A stretch of DNA of 64,000 nucleotides, from positions 24,727,932 through 24,791,931 of the forward strand of contig JAJLRJ010000008.1 in assembly GCA_024195265.1 (NCBI GenBank), read 5' to 3'. This DNA comes from Dendrophyllia cribrosa. Its lineage: Eukaryota > Cnidaria > Anthozoa > Scleractinia > Dendrophylliidae. This document shows positions 21,301 through 32,060 of the stretch, piece by piece. A program made the translations under genes and the position numbers. The notes under the pieces were generated by a model that saw only the letters and a program-made list of their open reading frames with translations, had not been told where the DNA came from and ran no database searches. The stretch's first letter is position 1, and every line of letters begins with the position of its first letter.

Positions 21301-22920
21301 ATTAAGTAAAAAGCCCTGCTCTGCCCTGTCCGGGTGAGTGTAGTTCTGAAAAAAAAAATTGTTGTTGTTGACATCGACTAACGTTTCGACAACCTGAGCG
21401 GAAGTCATCTTCAGAGCCATGTGAATTGTGAATAGTCAGTTGATGGTATATAAGTCTGGTTATTGCTGTCATTGGTCAGTTTAGCCATGATGTTATTGGC
21501 TGTAGAGACTCAAGTCAGTGATTGGTGCGTTTCGATCCGTGTATTGTTGGTGTAATTTCCGTCGTTGACTGGGACTCTGCCGAATGCGTTATTTATAATA
21601 CGAATTACTACAAACGACTTACTCGAGAAAGTTGGTTTACAAACTTAGAACAGACACCACTGAAACAGATGCCACTTGTCAAGAGAACAGACAAACAATA
21701 GACTGAACTCAACCGACAAATTTGACTAACAATACAACGATAGTGTTGCGCATGTATAATATGCATATCTAATCAGATGCACCGCCACATTTCTTCACAA
21801 TGGCACGCACTATCACTTGCACTGTACACACGTAAAGAGGTTAGTTTCTTGCATAATAAATCACTTGATCAATTGCACAGAGATGTGTAACAACAGAAAT
21901 TACACTAACAAGACACGGATCGAAACGCACCAATAACTGACTTGAGTCTCTACAGCCAATAACATCATGGCTGTATTTTGTGTTGCTTAAGTTGAATTTC
22001 AACTTTAAATTACAAAGAAATTAAATTAGTCTGTCGTTTGTGATCGACAAATTGTCAACAACAATGTCAATGTCAACAATGTCAACAACAATGTCAACAA
22101 CAATGTCAATGTCAACAACAACAGTTCTTTTGAGAACTACACTCACCCGGACGATCACAAACGACAGACTAATGATACTCCTGGGCTCAAACCATTTGCA
22201 AAAAAATTAAAGCGAATCAAACTTTCATTTGGATACCAGTTGATAGCAGTGTCTGACTTGTGTCACAGCTTCAATTAATATGCATTTAGGCAAAGGTAGA
22301 TAAAGTCTTCTCGAGCCTAGTGGCTCAAAACTGCCGGAGCTGGGTGGTGTGCTAGTCCATCACAATTAGTACCCATTTATACACATCGGTGAAGACAGAC
22401 AGTGTAGAGTAAAGTTTCTTGTCCAAGGACAACACGACGGCAGGCAAGCTACTCGTTATATAATATGTAATTTAGCAAAACTATGGTTGGCGATGGTGAC
22501 TGATGGCGCCATCAACTTTGAATGGCAGGTGTCATTCACGTTTGTGCCTATGTGTGACCAAAACTTATTACATTTTTGACTTCATTACATTTATACACTT
22601 GACGCGGTAGTTCCTTCATGGGGGGTTGTTATTTTTGTGTCTTGACTGGCTAAAACTAAAATAGGATTTACATGACTAGTCACTTAAATATCTGTTTTCT
22701 AACCTAGGTTGATGTGTACAGTTTTGGTGTTCTCCTATGTGAAATGTGCATCAGACAACAGCCAGACCCCCAGCAGCGTAAAAATCAAATAACCCGGATG
22801 AGAAACCGCAAGTTTCAAAATCTCGTGAGACGCTGTGTAACTACAGAGCCTTGGGAGAGACCAAATATGGAATCGGTTATTGAAGACTTGGAGAAGCCAG
22901 CCTTGTCATATGGTTCATGA
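15361..22920 (+). CDS. Kinase gene 1: long coiled coil plus TKL-like protein kinase, about 1944 aa
   Basis: Two coding exons, join(15361..20982, 22708..22920), phase-0 intron with AAG/GTTAGT donor and CCTAG/G acceptor. The start ATG has a good context (ACAATGG) and follows a splice acceptor at 15232, so there is an upstream non-coding exon. Residues 1 to about 1665 are a Glu/Gln/Arg/Thr-rich coiled coil made of 38-aa units. The kinase domain runs from about 1685 to the end: Gly loop GQGAWGKV (1700-1707), VAVK Lys1720, helix-C Glu1738, catalytic HHD with Asp1816 and Asn1821, DYG at 1837-1839, APE at 1859-1861, then exon 2 with DVYSFGVLLCEM and the subdomain XI Arg (WERP). HRD Arg and the +2 Lys/Ala are absent (HHDVSSGN) and DFG is DYG, so activity is likely but specificity unclear. 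The C-lobe between IX and XI is short. N-terminal MGQYLT fits a myristoylation consensus. TKL-like family placement is from motifs. Confidence 0.88.
16771..18600 (+). repeat. 114-bp coding tandem repeat with 684-bp higher-order copies (gene 1)
   Basis: The unit encodes 38 aa with landmarks ERQRVTELQSQLET, QQEMT and MREQMNEYQGQ. The rare variant GHEELVAEERQQVINL occurs near 17125 and again exactly 684 bp (six units) later, with almost identical neighbours. The variant ELLTVERQQV occurs at 16771, 17341 and 18025 (570 and 684 bp apart). This pattern implies recent block duplication by unequal exchange, in frame throughout. 38 aa is five heptads plus three residues, so each unit needs a coiled-coil stutter. 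Confidence 0.9.
18700..20200 (+). repeat. 1002-bp in-frame direct duplication within gene 1 coil
   Basis: A distinctive block (TIKKQMITMRGKF, then SDKKRFREEQQEIKV, then TTREQLCLFQKRFR) occurs at about 18780-18970 and again 1002 bp downstream at about 19780-19970, including the ensuing MSEFVE(H/N)EVALREEQQR segment. The second copy carries one extra codon (AAIMRKQ). A single related block exists in gene 3 at about 47610-47800, so the duplication arose after the gene split. Confidence 0.88.
21185..22195. mobile_element. Penelope-like element remnants, inverted pair, in gene 1 intron
   Basis: The minus-strand tail runs from GTAAATGGTTTGAACCCAGG (21188) through TGTCCGGGTGAGTGTAGTTC and the ACGTTTCGACAACCTGAGCGG block to GATGTTATTGGCTGTAGAGA. 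A plus-oriented tail ends at ACTCACCCGGACGATCAC and CTCAAACCATTTGCA (22190). The GATCCGTG/TCAAGTCAGT segment at 21486-21545 is mirrored at 21912-21970, so the intron can fold back. These phrases are typical of cnidarian Penelope-like 3' regions. No intact reverse transcriptase is present. A (GTCAACAACAAT)n run lies at about 22067-22130. Confidence 0.7.
21376..21414 (-). ncRNA. Hammerhead-ribozyme-like core in Penelope-like tail
   Basis: On the minus strand: CTGAAGA (fits CUGANGA) at 21414-21408, a stem II with GAC/GTC and CC/GG pairs, then GAAAC (21387-21383), a two-pair stem III with GTTA loop, and the cleavage triplet GTC (21378-21376). This is the minimal short-stem III layout reported for Penelope-like elements. 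Stem I pairing is poor (only ACAT/ATGT visible), so present activity is doubtful. Confidence 0.5.
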
Positions 22921-24680
22921 TCGCTTGCCGTATGCTCTTTTCCAGGATCTTGTCAAAAACTTTGAAAGCATCTGTGTAATTTGTAACTGCTCACATTGTA
23001 CTGTAATTTTTAAAAAGAGACTTTTACACTATTTCGAAAAATACCATAATAATCTTTTATGTGCAGGCTCAGCCTCACCATGGTGTAATTATTCAAGTCC
23101 GCCCGCCTTTGTTAGATTCAGAGTACATGTAGGAACTCTAGGACGTAGCATTGTTTGTTCGTATACAAATGTGCACCGTATGCAAATTGCCAAGAAGTTG
23201 AAGCATAGCACGTGCAGTTCGTGCTGAAAACAAAAGAATTTGGGAAAATCAGGCTTACATCAAGCACCATCCAAACCTGCACTTTAAAAAGTACAATGGT
23301 ATTTTTCGATGTGGCCTATTAATGAAAGAACTATAATTTTATGCCATTAATTTTTTACGCAATTTTATAATTCTTGTAAAGTAGTTTTAAAACATTTTTT
23401 TAATATCTCATTTTACGCCATTTTTTCACAATTCCTGCAAATTAATCTATTCGTAAATTTTTAATGTTTCTGATAAAATTATTTCATATAATTTGTGGCT
23501 GAAAAACATCTTTAGGGAAGCTACAGTAAAATGTGTACTTGTTTGAATTTATCTTTTGAGGGGGAGGCTGTGGCGATTTTGAGGGGAGATCATTACTTTC
23601 CCACGATAGTCTTTGCGGAATTGGGTTTTCCAAGTTACAAAAAATAGGAGAATTAAAGGAAGTAGTTGCTTTCAAGAGTTAGGTCAGCGCGCATGGAGTC
23701 TAAATATTGAGTCATATAAACCTGAAGTGGATTACTGTACAGAGTATCTATCAACGCAGGATGCTGTAACATAAAGCTAATAGTGTTCAAAGTATTAAAA
23801 ACATTCCAACATGCTACAAGCAGATCTTACAGTGGTATATCCCTGGGGTAATCTACAACCCCTCCCACCCTCCCCCCCCCAAAAAATGATATGTAAATAT
23901 GTACGGCCTCAAAGGGTGTGTTTTTTTTTTCCGTTTTGGTTTTTTCCGTTTTGGTTTTGGTCTGAAAATGGTGCATAGAACTGGACAATTTTGCTATGTA
24001 ACTGAGTATGTTTTGCCTTCTCATCTTGGAAAATGGGTGGCTATACACTTGTGCCATTTTGTTTTGAACTTTACTTAATCCTATTTGCCTCTCGTGAGGC
24101 ATAGGGCTTCATTTTGGTTTGAAAAAGAGGGTGTGGGGGAACATTTCAAGAGGCGAGCCGCACACCATCAGCAAGAATCTTGAGGAGTAGATTGGCAGGG
24201 TATATCTTATGAAATATCTAAAATGAAACAAATTTCGCCATTTCGCTATGATGTTGTCTAGCCTGCAGCAAACATAAAGAAATACTAATGACGGTCGGAC
24301 TGCTCTCAGGTTCAAAGAGATTTATTCGATTTGATTGTCAAAACAGTTGTGACCGTCTGGGTTGTTCTTCATCACATTTGAAGTGTCTGATGAAAATGTG
24401 TTCCAATACTTGCCTAACAGACTGAGGTAATTAAAAAAATCTATAAAACAGAAAGCTATCACTGCTATCATTGTTAGTGGTCTTGATAGCCTTTGCGAGG
24501 TTTCGATTTGACAGCTGTCTTAGGGGGAGATATTCACGCGGGGAGGTTTGCCGCATTGGGCTGTCGCTCAATGTTGAGCATTTTAGATCGCTCTAAAAGA
24601 AATAGAACATTAATAAAAAGGTAGCAAGGTGAAAAATACAAGTTTGAAATGGCGCTTATAAGCGCAAAGTAATAAATGTT
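22921..24680. other. 3' flank of kinase gene 1, no gene recognised
   Basis: Shared with 52614-54235 downstream of gene 3 and in part with 41630-41870 downstream of gene 2. Only short frames occur (for example 22880-23227 and 23827-24102), none conserved as protein between copies. Poly(T) and poly(C) runs lie near 23872-23940. An AATAAA at about 24613 is far from the stop, and no obvious near polyadenylation signal was seen. Confidence 0.45.
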
Positions 24681-26199
24681 AATAAATGTTTGAAATTGCG
24701 TTTTTAAATACAGCCAGTGAGGCAGACAATGCTGTCTCTTTTTTGGGAGTTGATTTCATTGTAAAATTGTCCTTGGATAGAAGGAATACTTTAAAAGTTC
24801 CTTGCAGTCAGGTCGAACTGTAAAATAACTAAAATCGTTTTGGTTGTTGTTAGTTTGAAGAACTAGTAATAACAGAAGGTAGGAGCTACCGAGAGACTTC
24901 AGGAAATCGTGCAGATTCTTCTTGTAGTGCTCTTAGATGTAACATGTATAGCATAGCATGTATTGCGGAAGATGAGACTGAAAGCGGACTGATATTGATA
25001 TACTGATGAGGAACTGAATTGTGTAGTAACTAGTGCTTGCAGTGATAGGGCCTGAGGGGTGGGGAGAAGGGAAGTGACTCACATATAAAAGTGACGGATT
25101 GATCGCCTTATTAGGGAGTTACAATTCGTGGTTTGGTACCACTAAGGGTATTAGAATCGAAAATGACCCATTTTACAGTTATTCTGATACCTTTTTAAGT
25201 GTTAAGCCAGAAAAATATACTGACAGGAACAACTTTTTAGGTACCACTTAAGGGTAGAAATGAATTGAACCACAACCACAAAACTGGTTTCTGGTACCTT
25301 TTATTAGGAATTCCTTTTTAAATTTCTGACGATCACTCCCATCAATTTTATATCGGAGTCCTACCCGGGAGAAAATAGGAAAGGCATTCTGCGCATCCCC
25401 AGCCTCTCACCGAAATAACGTTGCTAAGCTGGAGTCGAAATGACAATGAATGTTTGTGAAATGTAATCCGGACGCAGCGGTCATACCCTCCTACGCAGAC
25501 TTTGTTTTGGCTCATCACGCACTCCTCGTTGAAGACGAGTGCGTGACGAGCCAAAAAAAGGTCTGCGTTGGAGGCTACAATGGGCAACCCTAAAACCTGG
25601 AAATCGGAAACCGGAATCCGGAAACCGGAAACCGGAATCCGGAATCCGGAATCCGGAATCCAGAATCCGGAATCCGGCGTTTTTTTGGTAGAATCCGAAA
25701 ACGGATTTGTGATCCCAGATCATATGGATTTTTCAAGACACACAAAAAACGAAAATCCGAAAAAATATTATTCGCCCTGTAGTCATTGCCGCACCAAAGT
25801 GGATTTGTCCAGTATTGCCCTACAAACAATGGTTGCAACAATTCATCAACAAGCGCATTATCTGCTCGTTTAAAAATCTATTTACGTTCAAAATCAATCA
25901 CAACCTCAGGAATGTATAACAAATGAAGTTATCCTGAGAGTAATGATGAAATCTCACCTGAATTGTCCATGATATATACTTTATGGCGTCCTTTACTGCG
26001 AGAAAGGCAAAAATGGCGTGCAAATGAAATATTGGCGGGACGAGTAAATTTGCATCAAGACCTCTTGACAGGTGTACTATTTTCGGACCTTTCCCCCCCA
26101 AAAAAACGCTCGGTTTATGAATTTCAAAAATTTAGATTTAGATCCACTCGGAGTGTGGATTCTTTAGATTCATGATCCGTTTTTAACGTTAAACGGAGA

Positions 26200-26760
26200 C
26201 AGATATGCAAATGAACACTCACTCGCTCCTTCCATCAGCTGTAAACTTAGTGACGTATTTTGTAATGCTTTGTTACGAATGCGTTTCGTAACAAGAACAG
26301 CGTGAATCCAGCGATAACAATAACTAATTTGTGAATATAAACAACAATAAGCTTAAAGATGTTTCGCATTTAGAGTCTTTAATGCGGCATAAAATCGATC
26401 TAAAAGGATTTTCCAATCGAGACACGCGTTTTGATGCATATCTACCTTTAAATAACAAAATGTAGTCTTAATAGAGCATGTGTTCCTCGATGACCTCGTG
26501 GGCTAAGGTGCCGGATTTGCACTCGGGAGGCCCGGATTCAATTCACGCCCGTGACATTTTTGTTTTCCTCGAACTGGACATTATGAAAGTGATTTCCTTT
26601 TTTTTTGCGTTTGTCAAAAGTCCTTACGGTTATTTTTTTTAAAAAAAAATATCGAACCGTGTCAGTGTGAAAACATAAGCTTACCGAAATATTGCGTTGC
26701 GTGTAAGCATTTCTTATTCACGGGTTGGTTCTCAGGAGCCTTTGATTGGATTTTAGTAGC
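26200..26760 (+). repeat. Relative of the 11.1-13.1 kb repeat, inside the 2.9-kb element
   Basis: 26200-26460 corresponds to 13075-12822 in reverse. 26570-26640 and 26650-26760 (AACCGTGTCAGTGTGA, ATTTCTTATTCACGGGTTGG, AGGAGCCTTTGA) correspond to 12660-12600 and 11200-11090 in reverse. The 1.4-kb stretch 11200-12590 is absent here, so it is either an insertion in the other copy or deleted here. Confidence 0.7.
26488..26556 (+). repeat. tRNA-like segment (different from that at 12.7 kb)
   Basis: An A-box-like TGGGCTAAGGTG (26499-26510) and a B-box-like GGATTCAATTC (26534-26544) are separated by 23 nt, with a CCTCGTGGGC 5' part. The flanks are homologous to those at 12.7 kb but the tRNA-like core differs. 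It lacks a clean cloverleaf and is not called as a tRNA gene. Confidence 0.5.
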
Positions 26761-27252
26761 TGTTCTGGAAATGTCCACGGCATATTAAAGCGAGAATAGA
26801 CATGCAGTCCTTTGCAGCAAGTGCTTTCATAAACATATGTCTTGCACTTCTTGCTCTAAAGTAAGTAAGTAAGTAAGTAACCTTATTAATGTGGTCTAAT
26901 ACACTTAGCTCATTAAGTAAGTATCGCTATTTTCCAGGTATTGCCACAAACAAAAATAAAAGAAAAACGAAAACACTAAGATATAATATAAAAATCAGAG
27001 AATATGTGTACAATAATAATTGCTGCGAGCCCATAGGCGAGCAGCACACTAATCGTGACAGGCTCCCTGTGTTTCATTTGACCGAGTGAGACCTGGGCGC
27101 TTTATATACGGCGCAAAAAATCCGCAAAAGATCGTTTTGAGGATTTCGTGGACTATGATTTTGAGTGAGGATGCAGTATGTATCATCAGCGGCAGTTGTT
27201 GTAGAATTCTGCGTGGTCAGGATAGGTCTGAACATGTACAACTGTATAATGT

Positions 27253-27666
27253 ATTAGTAACTGTAAAAACAACTGTATTAGCGCGCGTTAAAATTGCGAA
27301 TTAATTTCGCGATCATATGGCGAGTAAAATTGTCATTTTGAGAGAAAACGATGATTAGTTTTGAACAAGTGTATTTGCAACTGTAACAACAACTGTATTA
27401 GCGCGCGCTAAAATTGCGAATTAATCTCGCGATCATAGTCATTTTGAGAGAAAACGATGTATATTATCGAGTTTCTAAAAGTAGTAATTTCTCTCGAGTC
27501 TGCAATTGCATCTGACACTTTGCGTTTGAGCAATTTTTGAGTGACATTTCCTTCTTTTTAACTTGTCAAATTTGAATTTTTTTCATTTTTGACCTTTAAT
27601 TAGTACTTTGTTGACGCAATTTGACGACATTAAATGCGCTATTTAAGCGCGCGCTAATACAGTTGG
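27253..27666. repeat. About 115-bp direct duplication with inverted outer motif
   Basis: The block with AACTGTATTAGCGCGCG, AAAATTGCGAATTAAT, CGCGATCATA and TGAGAGAAAACGATG occurs at about 27269-27350 and 27387-27460. The inverse GCGCGCGCTAATACAGTT occurs at about 27649-27666, giving a terminal-repeat-like frame around a roughly 400-bp unit. Confidence 0.65.
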
Positions 27667-28950
27667 TTTTTCGCTATATAGCGCGGCACCCCTAAAAGTA
27701 ACCAAAGCCGAGGTTTTGCGTTCTTGCTCGAGGTAAGCTGTTTAATTATTACGCAGAGTTGTCATGTCAAACACAATTTTATCAATCGCTGGAAGTAGTC
27801 GTGGAAACTACCGGAAAATATGGATTACGAAATCCTTTAGCTTGCGACCACTGACCAACGTTTTTGTTGAAGTCAATCGCCCCGTCGGGCCTCGTTTAAT
27901 TTCGCGTCAAATTTCCCACTTGTAGCGCGAGGAGGAATGATTGCGTGACTTCCCTTGACTATGACTATGCGGAGCTAACCTCTCCTCGTCGTATGCCCGG
28001 GGACATAAAACATTACAAGCTAAGCAATGGAAAACGACGACTTCTGTACTATTTAGTACTATATTTATATTTAACACAAATTCATGCTTATTATTCAAAC
28101 AATTCACCTTCATTTTTGGAAAAAAATATACAAAAAAACGGTAATCATCACAGAGCCTATTGACAATCATTATAAGTATTGACACTATTTGATGAGTAAC
28201 TTCGCAGCACTTCACCGGCTCTCAGCTATTTCTAGTATAACAATATTTGGACGACGTTTAAGCCAACTTACTCAGTGCCTTCCGTTATTAGTTTTCTTAT
28301 GGTGGATTATTAGACGCAAAATCTCCTGAATAAGATAGACTTGAAGGGCCTAAGTCCGCTTTTTCTGGAACGTTTTTAATGATCGCATTTCATACGATGC
28401 TTCCTGGCGATCGAATTTAATTAAGAAATAAACAGTGATATTCTTTTTATTATAAAGAGGCTTAAAAAAGGATTCTGGATTCCGGATTCCGGATTCCGGA
28501 TTCCGGGGTTGCTCGGCTACAATACAAGGTTCACTGGTGCATGAATTTCGCGAAAACTAAAAGTGTTCCGGCTTTTATTATTGCTGCGCTTCGTGCGTTT
28601 CTTTCTTGCGCTGTTTTCAGGGCCAGGCAATCACTACAAGAAACTCTGAAATAATTTTACACTTCTACCTGTCTTCTCAAGGAGGCTAAGGGATACAAGA
28701 TTCAGACAAACGTCAGTGAAGTTTCCGGAAAGAGTTATGGAATGAGTAATTTGAGCGTGGAAAACTAAACGCACAAAACACACCTTTCTGTCGGGGAAAA
28801 CGAACCGCTAGCTTTAAATACAAATATCACATAGGTTAGAAGAAGGTAAGCAGTTAAAAGAATAATATGCAGAGTAATTGTTATTGTGTTTTTGTTAATT
28901 AATACTGTGTTTTTTGAAGCGAAACTTTACGTTCCTTAACTGTGCGGGTG

Positions 28951-29698
28951 GAATTAAGCGAAACATTTCGCTTTCACTGCAACAGGGCGATAAGAAGGGC
29001 AAAGATCTCATGGATATACCCACCAGACCGTGAAACAAAGACTAAACAATAGACTACACGGAAATAATAGATCACAAACAAAGACTATAACAATGGGGAA
29101 TCGTTGTGTGTATATCCATGAGATCTTTGCCATAAGAAGCATAACATCTCGCTTCCTTGCACACAATAAGAATACTAAATATTGTGTGGACAAGAAGAGA
29201 AACGTTTCGCTTCGACTGCTATAGGGCGGTATGAAGAGAAACATCTCGTTCCTTTGCGTACAATAAATGCATTTATACATAATACTGAAATAATAGCACA
29301 ATAATACTGAAATGTACTCATATATCGTGTAGACTGGAAGCGAAACGACTCGCTTTCACTATTCACAACGCTTGATAATAAAGCGCGAGGCATGATATCA
29401 CACAAAACTGCCATATAAGCGCGAATTAGGCATTGCACGAGTATTTCACACCCCAGGATAATAATAAATACAAGACCCGATGTTTTTCTCGTTCAGTCTC
29501 TCAGTTTTCCAGCGCGAAGGAGGAAAGGGGGAACGGCCCTCCTCACCCACCCTCCTGCTGAAAATTCGTGTCCGAGTACACGAGTACAAGCTATCGCCTC
29601 CTTAACGCTGGATCAACTTTCTACCCATACCTTATCAGGCTGAGCGTGGAAAGAGAGCGTTGGGTAATAGAATACTATTTGTTATCGATCGGCTGTTG
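28951..29698. other. Unassigned sequence with small hairpins
   Basis: A 25-bp inverted repeat (GGCAAAGATCTCATGGATAT at 28999 against its complement at about 29107-29131) and several AGCGAAAC-type palindromes (28954, 29200, 29340) are visible. No gene recognised; short frames on both strands lack motifs. Confidence 0.45.
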
Positions 29699-30217
29699 CA
29701 CAGGGAACCCAAACGCTTTATTAGCTATAACATAATCATTTAATAAAATGTTGTTGTTTACCTGTTTTCCTGTGTCTCTTTGAGTCGTTTTGGAAGCGAT
29801 TTGAATCAGAACGAAGACGGTTGTTGACCGTGCACGTTTCAAATATTATGTCTGCCGCTTCGTAAATGCGACGCGCCTATTACATCTCAAGTTGCCATTA
29901 TTATTAACTCAAGTTTCATTACCATTAATTACCATTATCCTCGGGGGAGAATCTCGGGTTTCAATTTAACGGCCTTTCTTTTCCCCGAGGAGAGTTAATA
30001 GTTAATAATAATGGGAACTTGAGACGTAATAGGCGCGTCGCATTTACGAAGCGGCAGATATAATATTTGAAACGTGCACGGTCAACAACCGTCTTCGTTC
30101 TGATTCAAATCGCTTCCAAAACGACTCAAAGAGACACTGCAGGAAAACAGGTAAACAACAACATTTTATTAAATGATTATGTTATAGCTAATAAAGCGTT
30201 TGGGTGCCCTGTGTGTG
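29699..30217. mobile_element. 519-bp foldback element
   Basis: Arms 29699-29909 and 29990-30217 are near-perfect reverse complements, starting CACAGGGAACCCAAACGC, around an 80-bp loop that itself has a CCTCGGGG/CCCCGAGG hairpin. CAGGG-type ends resemble hAT MITEs, but I found no matching 8-bp duplication. A 160-codon plus-strand frame here is a by-product of the arm plus neighbouring sequence. Confidence 0.8.
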
Positions 30218-31120
30218 TTCTTAAATATCGAGAATCCGCGGACAGAGGCCAAATTTCGAATTTCTTTTTATTTTACCAAAAGAACCTATTTAGTACCATA
30301 TTCCGTTTGAATTCTTTGTTATTAATAAGGGATGGGCACATCACTCCGGTCGAAGTGAGAGACGACGCGGAGCGACGAAGGATTCAGTATTTATTTGGCG
30401 CAGCGCTACCCGAAGATGCGGGGAGGGCTGGGTGGGTCGCGAATTCTGTCCCTCCTGCGGTAACTTGCAAAAGATGTTTTCTTGATTCCGAATTAACCTT
30501 TAAACCTTCACCAGCCAATAGAAAGGTGGGAGAAACCCCGAATAACTGATAGGCGGCATTCGAAGTAAAATTATTGCATAATCATCGGATTCCAACAGAA
30601 TATTTTCGAAAATGGGTTTAAAAGGTTCGATTTCATTTTGCTTTTTTCAAAATTTCGATAAGTCGAAAATTAGCCGCGGGTACTTTCATGGACCATTGAA
30701 TTTTGACCATTTTGGACCATTTTCAACACGCTCCTGTTATCGTAACATTCGGCGTCCTACAATGCCTTTTACACAGTGAATTAAACATCTTTTTAACTTT
30801 CTTTTGCAATAAAATTTTGTCGGAAATGTTAAGTTTAAAAATCATTTTGGTCTTGTACAAAACACCTATCTTCGCCATGTAAACAAGAAGGCAAATTTAA
30901 GCAAACTTCGAATTGGTAAAATGCAGTCTGGTATATGATGTTTAGGCGAAAAAACAACACTAAATCATAGCTTAATCTGTCTTTTATTTATTCTGAAATT
31001 ATTTTTGGTGGCCCGCAAATACAGCGCTACTGAGAGATTTATCCGTGAAGGCTATTTTTGGCTTGATACCAACTTCGCATTGTAATTGCGCTGGAAGTAT
31101 TTCAATGACGGCGAGCTTAA

Positions 31121-32060
31121 TGTACCAGTCAATTCCAAGACCGCCCATCCCCCCCCCCCCCCCCCCCCCCCGGGCAAACCCCCGGGCATTTGACTTTTTA
31201 AAAAAAAAATTGTCAAATGCCCCACTATGTGGGCAGTTTATACGGTCAAATGCCCCACCAGGCAGGGCTTCACAGAGCGTCAAATGCCCCACCGTCCGGG
31301 CAAGGAGGGATTAAAGTAACTAGTTACAGTGGATTTCAGCAGACTTTGGCCGCGCCAGTTGCCAAGTTCGTTGGGAAATTCGATACTACGTTGTGAAGTT
31401 GTCAATTACATTTGTCAGTTTGCCACCCAAATTGCGAACTTTGGAACGAAGTTGGCAACTTTGATGCCAACGAAGCCTGTATGTAAAGTCTGAAGTTGTT
31501 CTTAAACGCTATTTGCGAAGTCAAAATAATTTTTAGCCGATCTGGATGGTTTTCTTTAACATTTATATTTTGTAGACTTGCCAAGACAAATCTATAAACT
31601 GGTGCTGTTCGGATCGTTTTCGAGGTGAGATCACGTACGCTGTAAGATGCATGCCGCTATTTCAGTTGTGGTTTTGAATTCGACCAACATATAAATCGTA
31701 TATTATCTAGCTCGGAATAATTTTCCGCTGAAACGCCTTTTCGGATGTCCTTGTTTTCACTCCACACTTTAAAAAAAGGCATCTCAGGAACTCCAGAATA
31801 TAAATGAATATCTACATTTTATGACAAAGGTCAACCGAGTCAACAGACACGTGGAACCGGAAAGAATGGATTACGAAATCTTTTACCTTGCGACCGCTGA
31901 CCAACGTTTTTGTTGAAATCAAATGCCCGCCCCGTCGGGCCTCGTTTCACGTCAAATGCCCCACTATGCGGAGCTAACCTCTCGTCAAATGCCCGGGGTA
32001 TGCCCGGGGGGGGGGGGGGGGGGGGGGGGGGGATGGGCGGTCTTGGAATTGACTGGTACA
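31121..32060. mobile_element. 940-bp Harbinger-like MITE with TAA target duplication
   Basis: The terminal inverted repeat of about 30 bp begins TGTACCAGTCAATTCCAAGA and continues into ACCGCCCATCC plus a C tract. The right end mirrors it including a G tract. TAA flanks both ends (31118-31120 and 32061-32063), and the empty site survives in the right arm of the host repeat (about 35288). The 3-bp TAA target fits PIF/Harbinger. Internally a GTCAAATGCCCCAC motif is repeated on both sides. Related interior sequence lies at 27800-28010. Confidence 0.8.
31149..31171 (+). repeat. 23-nt poly(C) tract paired with poly(G) at 32006-32032
   Basis: Both runs sit immediately inside the terminal inverted repeats of the Harbinger-like MITE, so they are mirror images. 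Similar mirrored runs occur in the surrounding inverted element: G at 33207-33233, C at 33878-33897 and 33953-33976. Confidence 0.9.

Larger units (their letters stand above)
13385..24680 (+). repeat. Segmental duplication copy A (around kinase gene 1)
   Basis: The sequence from CTGAGCGTGACGCTCGGCG (about 13410) through kinase gene 1 to the AAAAGCGCAAAGTAATAAATG end near 24680 is repeated with the same order and orientation at about 44110-54235. Differences are mostly insertions or deletions: a MITE at 13594-14173 only here, a 1.07-kb insertion at 51540-52613 only in copy B, and coiled-coil length changes. The copy A border coincides with the start of family X copy 2. Fragments around gene 2 (36185-36250 and 41630-41870) show it was once part of the same unit. 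Confidence 0.85.
25582..28514. mobile_element. 2.93-kb element with CCGGAATCC-rich termini and 9-bp target duplication
   Basis: Directly flanked by GGCTACAAT (25573-25581 and 28515-28523). Copy 1 of family X has this 9-mer once at about 3379, the empty site. The outer ends GGGCAACCC and GGGTTGCTC are inverted. Subterminal arrays of CCGGAATCCGG-type repeats at 25610-25678 (forward) and 28467-28507 (reverse) make extended termini. The interior carries a relative of the 12.6-13.1 kb repeat with a tRNA-like cassette, a duplicated AT-rich block at 27.25 kb and a segment related to the Harbinger-like MITE interior. No transposase is visible. An 8-9-bp duplication suggests hAT- or Mutator-like mobilisation; this is inference. 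Confidence 0.75.
24680..28950. repeat. Dispersed repeat family X, copy 2 (split by 2.9-kb insertion)
   Basis: Collinear with copy 1: 24680-25581 matches 724-1272 plus 3067-3390, and 28515-28950 matches 3380-3672 plus 3937-4078. It lacks the two insertions of copy 1 and so documents their empty sites. Confidence 0.8.

Noticed and set aside
25568..25873. Frames with RKPETGIRNPE-type repeats on both strands
   Set aside because: By-product of the CCGGAATCC terminal array of the 2.9-kb element.
30067..30549. 160-codon plus-strand frame
   Set aside because: Its first half is the arm of a foldback element and the rest has no motif or homologous frame in the opposite arm.
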